Source of the DNA: Bacteroidales bacterium
GTDB lineage: Bacteria; Bacteroidota; Bacteroidia; Bacteroidales; Paludibacteraceae
Length of the DNA: 39,337 bases
Direction of reading: 5' to 3'
NCBI GenBank assembly: GCA_012518275.1
Contig: JAAYSS010000083.1
Span: forward strand, 1-39,337
Shown: positions 33,202-39,337 of the stretch, piece after piece
Layout of the letters: every line of letters starts with the position of its first letter
How positions within the stretch are numbered: position 1 is the first letter of the stretch
Made by a program: the position numbers and the translations under genes
Notes under the pieces: model-generated
Told to the model about the DNA's origin: nothing
The model's database searches: none
The model's input: the letters and a program-made list of their open reading frames with translations, nothing else

Positions 33202-34716
33202 ATGAAGAATATAAAACAATTGAAATTAGGAACCTTTATTTATGAAAATGAAAAAGTAAATGACATCAATGTTCAAAGCTTTCTTGGTATTCCCTATGCG
33301 ACAGCAGAACACTTCGGCATGCCGACTATGATCGAAAGTTACCAAGATGATCCGGTCAATTCGGGGATAGGGATGTGCTTTCCTCAAAATAAAGTGCCGC
33401 CGCTGATTAACGTATTTCTGAAAAACCCGATGATGCGCAAGGAAATTTTGACAGATACGGACAAAACGGACGAAAATGCTTTTGTTTTGAATATATGGAC
33501 AAATTCTACCGAAGACAAAAAACCGGTACTGGTTTTTATTCACGGCGGCGGTTTTACTTACGGCTCCGGAACGACACCCCTCTATAACGGCAGATATCTG
33601 GCTGCTAAAGGCATTGTTGTAGTAACGCTCAATTATCGCCTGGGTGTTGAAGGCTTTATCCCTGTTATGATCGATGGAAAACTCTCCGTCAATCGCGGTT
33701 TTTTTGATCAACAATGTGCCCTCAAATGGGTTCGCAAGAATATTGAAGCCTTTGGCGGAGATGCAGCTAACATTACATTAATGGGGCAGTCTGCCGGTGG
33801 ACTTTCTGTATCTACTCACATGATGAGTGAAGAAAGTTCAAAATGTTTTGATCAACTCATCGTGTGCTCTGCCGGTGCAAATGAATGCATGACATTAGAA
33901 ACGGCAGAAAAAATTGCGAAAGGTTTTTTGACAAAGAATCACTTGTCGAGCACGGAAGAATTGCTTTCTCTTTCTACAAAAAAACTACTCAAACTGAAAA
34001 TGCCGCTTGAGCTTTTAGCCTCGCCTGTCATTGACGGTGTACTACTCAAAGATGATGCAAGAATCTTGATGGAGAAAGCTGAATTTTCTCCCAAGCCTGT
34101 TCTGCTCGGAACGACGGAAGACGAATTAGAGATGATAAATAATAAATCGTGGTACAGGGGATTAGGAATTACAACCAAGGAAACAAACTTCAGTGAGCAA
34201 ATTTTGAAAAAATATGGGCAAGAAGGATTGCTCTTAGCAGAAGAATTACGCAAAAAATACAAAGACATCATCAAAGTACAATTCAAAATGATGGAAATGT
34301 TTTTTCACGTTAACGCTCTGCGTGAGATGAAACTATATTCCAAGTCAGCTCCATGTTATGGATACCGCATGAATTTCGTACCAAACATCTGGAACGGCTT
34401 ACGCGGCGCATATCACTGTGCTGAGTTTCCGTTTATTTTTGGCACGCTCCACGATATCGATATGACCGTAACAGAAAAAAATTTAGTGCAAATGAAAATT
34501 TTACAAAATGACTGGATTGCCTTTATCAAAGACGGTAACATTCCCGGACATGAACCATTTGGCAAAAATGGAAAAATTACTCTTTACGAAGACACGGAAG
34601 CTCAGCTTATTGATTTTCCGCAAAGAGAAATAATTGAAAAGCTTCAAGATTCCGGTTTGTTCAGCAACATTATGAAATCGTTCATGCGAGGCAGAGACGA
34701 GAACTTTATTGCTTAG
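33202..34716 (+). CDS. Carboxylesterase, type B (alpha/beta hydrolase)
   Basis: The 504-residue cytoplasmic esterase contains the oxyanion segment HGGG (His114-Gly117), the nucleophile elbow GQSAGG with Ser197, a TEDE segment for the acidic residue, and AYHCAEFPFIFGT providing the catalytic His. Type B esterases normally start SFLGIPYA, present here near residue 27 (GIPYATAE). No signal peptide is seen. It follows the YbtPQ-like pair by 76 bases and has a GAGAGGA ribosome site, so probably the same operon. It could hydrolyse an imported ester, perhaps from a metallophore; that is speculative. Confidence 0.9.
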   Translation: MKNIKQLKLGTFIYENEKVNDINVQSFLGIPYATAEHFGMPTMIESYQDDPVNSGIGMCFPQNKVPPLINVFLKNPMMRKEILTDTDKTDENAFVLNIWTNSTEDKKPVLVFIHGGGFTYGSGTTPLYNGRYLAAKGIVVVTLNYRLGVEGFIPVMIDGKLSVNRGFFDQQCALKWVRKNIEAFGGDAANITLMGQSAGGLSVSTHMMSEESSKCFDQLIVCSAGANECMTLETAEKIAKGFLTKNHLSSTEELLSLSTKKLLKLKMPLELLASPVIDGVLLKDDARILMEKAEFSPKPVLLGTTEDELEMINNKSWYRGLGITTKETNFSEQILKKYGQEGLLLAEELRKKYKDIIKVQFKMMEMFFHVNALREMKLYSKSAPCYGYRMNFVPNIWNGLRGAYHCAEFPFIFGTLHDIDMTVTEKNLVQMKILQNDWIAFIKDGNIPGHEPFGKNGKITLYEDTEAQLIDFPQREIIEKLQDSGLFSNIMKSFMRGRDENFIA

Positions 34717-34846
34717 AAGCGCTGCAAATCTTATCTGAAAAGATTCAAAGAAAACAAGATGGAATTATGAGCCGGACAAAAACAGAAATACTTAATTGTC
34801 TACTTATATGAAGTGATATATGAAGTGACAAAAATAAGGGGAGATT

Positions 34847-35572
34847 ATGATGCAAGAAATTAAAATCAAAGAAGATATAAATTGGGATAGAGTTACTCTC
34901 TTGCTGAAGATAGGTATTGTGGGAGCTTTCATCAACCTTGCAGGTGACTTGCTTGCAGGTTGGGGTGTCAGGGATATGAATCTTACTGGGATAGAAGGAC
35001 TGGTTTCTCAGTATCTTACAATGTCTGACAGGAGGATGTTCTGGTCGGCTGTTTTGGGATTGGTCGGTGCACCTGTTTCTGTCTTTGGCCATTTCGGCAT
35101 CTATAAACTGATCAAACTCTATTCTCCGCAATATGCCAAGTTGTATGGAGTAGGAATGCTTGGTTGTTTAGCTTTGGGCGGTTCCGGTGTCCATATGTCT
35201 TCCCTGGCTTCCGCCTTTTTTTATAAGTATATGACAGCGGCTGCTCCCGGGACTGCACTGGTCGCTTCCATAAAATTTGTATGTTATTTTTCTTTACCCC
35301 TCTATATAGCATTTTTTGTATTCTGGCTTATAGCAGTTTATGCCCACATAAGAGCCATCGCGGGAGGCTTTAGTCCTTATCCTCGTTGGTGCTGGGTGTT
35401 TTCCATGCCGGTAGGCGGCTTGCTTTTCAGTCTGGTTAACGTCTTCGGTAACCATGCGCTTGTAAATGCCATAGCAATCGGTGCCTTAACCTTGGGTAAT
35501 ATATGGAAGTTGGGAGGGCACTTGTTGATGCTGAATAAAGCCAAAGAAAATTGGAAAAGGGTCTCTGTTTAG
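34847..35572 (+). CDS. Polytopic membrane protein of unknown function (possibly DUF6796)
   Basis: The 241-residue protein has about six or seven hydrophobic helices: LLLKIGIVGAFINLAGDLLAG, FWSAVLGLVGAPVSVFGHFG, YGVGMLGCLALGGSGVHM, VCYFSLPLYIAFFVFWLIAVY, WVFSMPVGGLLFSLVNVFGN and ALVNAIAIGALTLGN. It has conserved-looking Gly and His residues (GHFG, GVHMSS) inside them. I believe it resembles the DUF6796 family but am not sure. ATG codons at 34847 and 34850 are both possible after AAGGGGAGA. The gene's last bases are duplicated downstream. Confidence 0.75.
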   Translation: MMQEIKIKEDINWDRVTLLLKIGIVGAFINLAGDLLAGWGVRDMNLTGIEGLVSQYLTMSDRRMFWSAVLGLVGAPVSVFGHFGIYKLIKLYSPQYAKLYGVGMLGCLALGGSGVHMSSLASAFFYKYMTAAAPGTALVASIKFVCYFSLPLYIAFFVFWLIAVYAHIRAIAGGFSPYPRWCWVFSMPVGGLLFSLVNVFGNHALVNAIAIGALTLGNIWKLGGHLLMLNKAKENWKRVSV

Positions 35573-35623
35573 TCACTGATGAGAAATCAAGTGTAATTTT
35601 GTATAGTAAGGTCTCTGTTTAGT
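35560..35623 (+). repeat. Direct repeat of a gene 3' end (50-bp period)
   Basis: GGTCTCTGTTTAGT, with the TAG stop of the membrane protein gene, occurs at 35560-35573 and again at 35610-35623. Confidence 0.75.
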
Positions 35624-35678
35624 TAGTTATATGCTAAAGAAAATAAAAAATGTTTCACATCTTACGATCCCTTACGAC

Positions 35679-35949
35679 GTAAGCGTCAAACCTATCGGCG
35701 TTCCAACAACATTTATCCGAGATTTTTAAAATGTTGGGGCGTCAGTTCGGCAATTTTCTCGAATTCATCAGCATCACGTAATTTTGCCGCTTCTGTCAGG
35801 GTATAAACAAAGTAACTATAAGGATCAACTCCCGTTTCTTTGGCTGTCTCAACGAGAGAGTAGAGGATAGCACTGGCAGTAGCTCCTCTGGGTGTGTTAG
35901 CGAATAGAAAATTCTTCCTGCCGATTACATTATCCCAGATCTAGGATAA
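35679..35949 (-). mobile_element. IS66-family insertion sequence, end fragment
   Basis: GTAAGCGTCAAACC at 35679 matches the GTAA-type terminal repeat of IS66 elements, facing outward to the left. Inside it lies the end of the transposase gene (35713-35928). The rest of the element is displaced by the RIT insertion and would lie past the right edge of the window. Confidence 0.75.
35713..35928 (-). pseudogene. IS66-type transposase, C-terminal 71 residues
   Basis: Minus-strand translation gives VIGRKNFLFANTPRGATASA, then ILYSLVETAKETGVDPYSYF and VYTLTEAAKLRDADEFEKIA, followed by ELTPQHFKNLG-stop. This is the conserved C-terminal segment of IS66 transposases (GRKNxLF...GA..SA..YSL.ETAK.NG.DPY.Y). 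The frame extends a few codons upstream (IWDN) to the RIT boundary, where the gene is cut. It has no start and no catalytic domain in this window. Confidence 0.9.
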
Positions 35950-35955
35950 TGTAAT
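35924..35955. other. 12-bp inverted repeat at the IS66/RIT junction
   Basis: ATTACATTATCC (35924-35935, IS66 transposase codons) is mirrored by GGATAATGTAAT (35944-35955, running into the RIT end) across an 8-base spacer. It may mark the recombination target. Confidence 0.65.
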
Positions 35956-36038
35956 TTATCCGAGAAGAAAAGTTATCCGAGGAAACTTAATAAAAGTTGC
36001 TTAAATCAACACTTTTTTGTAATTACCTCGGATAATAA
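35950..36038. repeat. RIT terminal inverted repeat, left
   Basis: This 89-bp repeat is identical to the complement of 39249-39337. It contains TTATCCGAG twice in direct orientation (35956-35964, 35973-35981) and once inverted (36027-36035), a likely set of recombinase half-sites. It ends one base before the stop codon of the third recombinase. Confidence 0.93.
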
Positions 36039-37052
36039 TTATTTTAATTTCAGGAACTCGGGACAGTTATCGTGGTTTTTGGTTTTGCTTGTATCTGTAT
36101 GAAGCCATTGTGTGTTCCATTTTGAAATATGAGATTTGATGTGTTGTTCCGTCACTTTTGCATAAATTTGTGTCGTCTCAATGCTGGAATGACCCAAAAA
36201 GTTTTTTATAATGAGCAGAGAAATACCAGCCTCAACCATATGTGTGGCTGTTGTATGCCTCATTGTATGCGGTGAATATTTCCCGGTAAAGTATTCGGGA
36301 TGCTGCCTTCTTGCAATAGCTATATATTTTTTGAATATTTCCTCAATACAAGCGATGGACATATGGGTGTTAATCTGTGAAGAGAAAACATACTCATCTG
36401 TTTTTCCGTATTTTCCAATTTCCTTTAGGTAATTTAGTAAAATCTGAGTCGGACGCTCAGGAATTGAAATTCTTCGGTTTTTATTCCCTTTGCCATATAA
36501 AATGACAGTTGCGTACGGTGTAGTAAAGATGATGTCTCTTATTCTAACATCACAAACTTCTTGAGATCTTGCACCACTAGCATACATAAACGCTAGTAAG
36601 GCTTTATTTCTACGACCGATGGTGCTATCCTCTACCGCCTCAAGTAAAAACCTAACTTCATCAAAAGTGAAGAAACTCAATTCTTTGTAAGATGTTTTTT
36701 TCGTGGGTATTTTTAAAATTGAATTTCGAAATACTGTTGATGCGTCAATATTTCTGAGCTGAGCATAAGTTGAAAAACTTTTCAATGCAGCAAGCCTTTG
36801 ATTTCTCGTGGATACAGAACACTTTCTAGTGCCTTCGATCCAGTCGAGGAAACATGTTAAATTTTCATAAGTAAGATCGCTAAACAGCAAAGTGTCTGAA
36901 CTCCTCCGGTGTATTCTATAGAAAAACTCTAGCAATAGTTGAAATGTATATTTGTATGAGCGTTGGGTATTTTTACTGAGACCCTTTTGCGTAATGATAT
37001 AGCAATTCAAATATTCATCCAGCGTTTCAAGAAATATACTGTATCTTTGCAT
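36039..37052 (-). CDS. ritC: Tyrosine recombinase, third gene of the RIT trio
   Basis: The 337-residue integrase has an N-terminal SAM-like core-binding domain (LDEYLNCYIITQKGLSKNTQRSYKYTF) and a catalytic domain with Arg in ASGARSQEV, the HTMRH box, LGHSSIETTQIYAKV (His and nucleophile Tyr). All catalytic residues are visible. It begins 2 bases after the second gene's stop and ends at the left terminal repeat. In RIT elements the three proteins are thought to act together. Confidence 0.9.
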   Translation of the reverse strand: MQRYSIFLETLDEYLNCYIITQKGLSKNTQRSYKYTFQLLLEFFYRIHRRSSDTLLFSDLTYENLTCFLDWIEGTRKCSVSTRNQRLAALKSFSTYAQLRNIDASTVFRNSILKIPTKKTSYKELSFFTFDEVRFLLEAVEDSTIGRRNKALLAFMYASGARSQEVCDVRIRDIIFTTPYATVILYGKGNKNRRISIPERPTQILLNYLKEIGKYGKTDEYVFSSQINTHMSIACIEEIFKKYIAIARRQHPEYFTGKYSPHTMRHTTATHMVEAGISLLIIKNFLGHSSIETTQIYAKVTEQHIKSHISKWNTQWLHTDTSKTKNHDNCPEFLKLK

Positions 37053-37054
37053 GG

Positions 37055-38005
37055 CTATACCCCCGTAAAAATGCCAAATGAGTATTTTTCAAATGTCTCA
37101 ATTGCATCAGGAAACAAGTCAGATGAAAACTTCAGATATTTTTCGGTTTCACGTAATCTTTCATGACCTAAATAGGTTGAAAGCAATGGCAATGTATCTG
37201 TAATATCTATCCCATTCTCGATCGCCTTACGAAAAGAACCCACTGCAAAATAATGCCTGAGACAATGTGCACAAACACCTCGTTCATAGAAACCCGTTTC
37301 TACAGAAATTCCGGCTTTTCGGACCACCTTACTGAACTCATATTCAAACTGCTGCTTTGTGATGTGTGTAGAAAGGGAATTATCCGGAAAAAGGTAATCA
37401 CACTCCATGTATTGCTTTTGAAGCCGGTACTTATATTGGTTCAATAGTTCGTTAACAGTAATGTGAAGAGGGACATAACGTTCTTTATTTCTTTTTGTAT
37501 TTTTAAGAATAAGAATACCGTTATCCCCATCGTAGTCTTTCCATTTTAAAGTCAGAGTTTCGCTAAGCCTAGTACCACTAAAAGCAAGCAAGCGTAGGAG
37601 CATTGGGAAGCAGAATGTTTTTGTCCCCGCTACTCTACTATAGCTGATGTTATTATCGGCAACCTCTATCAAATGACGAAGTTCTTCCGGAGAAAATAGA
37701 TAAGGAATATAGTCGTCAACATATTTTCTAATAATTGGAATATCCGTTTGCAATCCATATCCTTTCGCAAACAACAAAAATTGACGTAGTATGATCAAAT
37801 AACCGTTAAGGGTATTCGGGGCAACATTGAATTGATTTTGCCATTTCAGAATATCTTCACGAGATATGTATACTAAATCATCTGACAAAGATGAAAGAAA
37901 ACTATTGAGTACATATTTTTTATGAGCAATATGCTTTTCTGATTGGTTTTTGTATTTCATAAAGTACAAATTGTAGCATTCGTACAAATTCTTCTTGTAA
38001 TTCAT
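37055..38005 (-). CDS. ritB: Tyrosine recombinase, second gene of the RIT trio
   Basis: The 316-residue integrase has a core-binding domain (YFMKYKNQSEKHIAHKKYVLNSFL) and a catalytic domain with Arg in SGTRLSETL, HCLRHYF and LGHERLRETEKYLKF. A longer frame reaches 38065, but the ATG at 38005 follows GGAGGGAGGAG and overlaps the first gene's stop (ATGA), so it is the preferred start. Catalytic residues are intact. Confidence 0.9.
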   Translation of the reverse strand: MNYKKNLYECYNLYFMKYKNQSEKHIAHKKYVLNSFLSSLSDDLVYISREDILKWQNQFNVAPNTLNGYLIILRQFLLFAKGYGLQTDIPIIRKYVDDYIPYLFSPEELRHLIEVADNNISYSRVAGTKTFCFPMLLRLLAFSGTRLSETLTLKWKDYDGDNGILILKNTKRNKERYVPLHITVNELLNQYKYRLQKQYMECDYLFPDNSLSTHITKQQFEYEFSKVVRKAGISVETGFYERGVCAHCLRHYFAVGSFRKAIENGIDITDTLPLLSTYLGHERLRETEKYLKFSSDLFPDAIETFEKYSFGIFTGV

Positions 38006-39213
38006 ACTCCTCCCTCCATCCAACGTTTGAAATTTCCGGTGGGTGGCTGTGACTCCAATGCGCAAACCCTCAATTTTTCAATGTCAAATCTAACATAGCT
38101 TCTCAAAGAGTTATCTGATGTGTGTCCGAGTTGGTTTTGAACAATTTCGTAAGGAATATCTGAATTAACCATAGCTGAAGCAAGAGATGATCTCAACGAA
38201 TGTGGACCGTGTTTTTTCCCGGTAACATCTATATGTGCTGCAACAAATGCTTTACGCAAAATATATCGAATTATTCCAGTTGATATGGGATTAAATGGAG
38301 CATTTTGATTGATGAAAAGATTCTCAAACTGGCTATCCGGCCTATTTGCATAGTAATCCATAACAGCAGATGTCGTTTCTTCATCTAATGGCAACGACAA
38401 TGGTACACCAGTTTTAACTTGTGTGATTTCTATACGTTTCTTCTCAAAACAAAAATCTGAATATTTTAGACGAACTATGTCGCAGGATCTCATACCGGTT
38501 GTTGCAATAATTAAAATGATAGCCTTATTCCTTTTTTCTATGAGGCTATTTCCGTTAACCACGTTAACTATAGTACGTATTTCCTCTTTAGTGTACACCG
38601 TTGGTAGCTTCCGAGGACGTTTTGTTGTAATGATCAATACAGAATAATCTTTTACAAGTAGATGCTGTGAGAATAAATACCGTAAATATGACCTTATATA
38701 GGCTTTAGTTTCAGGTATCTTTTCTTGTAAATAATCCAAAATTATTTTACTACTAAGTTCATCTAAAGAATAGATATTGTGTTCCATCAGATACATAAAC
38801 AAATTTACGATAGCTTTTTGTTTCTTAAGCAAAGTACACTTGGCATTCCTTATGGATTGCTCCGAAAGAAATGAGTCTAAAGATAGCTTGAATGGTTCCG
38901 TTAAATAAAGCGGTTCTGGCGCAGGTCGAGCTATACTAAAGTCACCTCGATATACATAACTAAAGAATCGACGGCACGATCCTAATACAGAATTGAATCT
39001 TGTCGCTTGCAGTGTTTGGTCATAACGATTTAGAATAAACTCGTATAAACTGTCTTCTGTAAATTGTTTTGAATCTTCCTCAGAATTTAGAAAGAGTTTT
39101 ACGTTTTGTTTTACAATCTTTTGAGTTGACTTTTTATATCCTAGTGATTGCATGAAGGAAACAAAGTCGTCAACATGAGTTTTGGCTTGTGCAAATGTGA
39201 TATTGAATTCCAT
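38002..39213 (-). CDS. ritA: Tyrosine recombinase, first gene of the RIT trio
   Basis: The 403-residue integrase is the longest of the three, with an N-terminal domain of about 190 residues and a catalytic domain with Arg in TTGMRSCDIVRLKYSDF, HSLRSSLA and LGHTSDNSLRSYVRF (His and nucleophile Tyr). The start ATG follows GGAGG by 9 bases, and a TATAAT (39237-39242) lies just upstream of that. It overlaps the second gene by ATGA. Confidence 0.9.
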   Translation of the reverse strand: MEFNITFAQAKTHVDDFVSFMQSLGYKKSTQKIVKQNVKLFLNSEEDSKQFTEDSLYEFILNRYDQTLQATRFNSVLGSCRRFFSYVYRGDFSIARPAPEPLYLTEPFKLSLDSFLSEQSIRNAKCTLLKKQKAIVNLFMYLMEHNIYSLDELSSKIILDYLQEKIPETKAYIRSYLRYLFSQHLLVKDYSVLIITTKRPRKLPTVYTKEEIRTIVNVVNGNSLIEKRNKAIILIIATTGMRSCDIVRLKYSDFCFEKKRIEITQVKTGVPLSLPLDEETTSAVMDYYANRPDSQFENLFINQNAPFNPISTGIIRYILRKAFVAAHIDVTGKKHGPHSLRSSLASAMVNSDIPYEIVQNQLGHTSDNSLRSYVRFDIEKLRVCALESQPPTGNFKRWMEGGV

Positions 39214-39248
39214 GTGTATAACCTCCTTTTACGGAAATTATACTGATT

Positions 39249-39337
39249 TTATTATCCGAGGTAATTACAAAAAAGTGTTGATTTAAGCAACTTTTATTAA
39301 GTTTCCTCGGATAACTTTTCTTCTCGGATAAATTACA
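39249..39337. repeat. RIT terminal inverted repeat, right
   Basis: The perfect 89-bp complement of the left repeat. The window stops exactly at its last matched base, so the true end may lie further right. Confidence 0.93.

Larger units (their letters stand above)
35950..39337 (-). mobile_element. Recombinase-in-Trio (RIT) element
   Basis: Three consecutive tyrosine recombinase genes on one strand fill the space between perfect 89-bp inverted repeats (35950-36038 and 39249-39337). This matches the RIT element architecture known in several phyla. All three recombinases keep their catalytic residues and the ends are identical, so it is probably recent and active. It carries no cargo and sits inside an IS66 transposase gene. 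The identity could run past the window edge. Confidence 0.9.

Noticed and set aside
35641-35712. Palindrome CTTACGACGTAAG as a terminator
   Set aside because: The stem is only 6 bp and its right part is the GTAAGCG tip of the IS66 terminal repeat.
38006-38065. 20-residue extension of the second RIT recombinase
   Set aside because: It lies wholly inside the first recombinase gene; the ATG at 38005 has a strong ribosome site and ATGA overlap.

Overview
The window is low-GC DNA with strong GGAGG-type ribosome sites, many ATGA start/stop overlaps and gene families typical of anaerobic Bacillota, probably Clostridia or a neighbouring class. I cannot name a genus. No rRNA, tRNA, CRISPR array or replication origin was recognised.

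Layout. 1-1301 (minus): a 92-bp repeat array, a flavodoxin and a DUF3793 protein, the last two separated by a terminator-like hairpin. 1302-1806: a divergent control region plus four tandem copies of the 5' end of the next gene. 1807-8503 (plus): two ABC half-transporters, a YgbA-like protein, and a three-gene ECF importer (MptD-type S, T, fused double ATPase). 8587-9265: a TetR-type regulator. 9339-19083: a YbtPQ/IrtAB-like ABC pair (second member frameshifted), a MATE pump and a four-gene Opp/Dpp/Nik-type importer, probably one long operon. 19384-20819: a type IV AbiE toxin-antitoxin pair. 20903-23558 (minus): a truncated sigma factor and a YtrA-like GntR/ABC operon. 23724-25103: a lone AAA ATPase between two related palindromic repeats. 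25317-26146 (minus): the fused remains of a second ECF operon. 26492-35572 (plus): a MacB/FtsX-type ABC system, a second YbtPQ/IrtAB-like pair, a carboxylesterase and a membrane protein. 35679-39337: an IS66-family remnant interrupted by a complete Recombinase-in-Trio (RIT) element with perfect 89-bp inverted ends.

How it fits together. Seven copies of a dyad (GTTAG-N6-CTAAC, or TTAGS-N4-SCTAA) lie before the flavodoxin, ABC/ECF, regulator, YbtPQ-like, dead ECF and MacB/FtsX units. In several promoters the right half-site forms the -10 hexamer. Flavodoxin, DUF3793, ECF/MptD and YbtPQ-like pairs point to a metal, probably iron or metallophore, starvation regulon; no metallophore synthesis genes are present, so scavenging is likely. 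This regulon is the most notable system here.

A second theme is local tandem duplication at gene edges. A 5' end is copied fourfold (83-88 bp). Gene 3' ends including the stop codon are copied with periods of 17, 23, 50 and 61 bp. In-frame 9-, 18- and 24-bp repeats expand a His-Asp loop, a Gln-Glu linker and an ECF ATPase loop.
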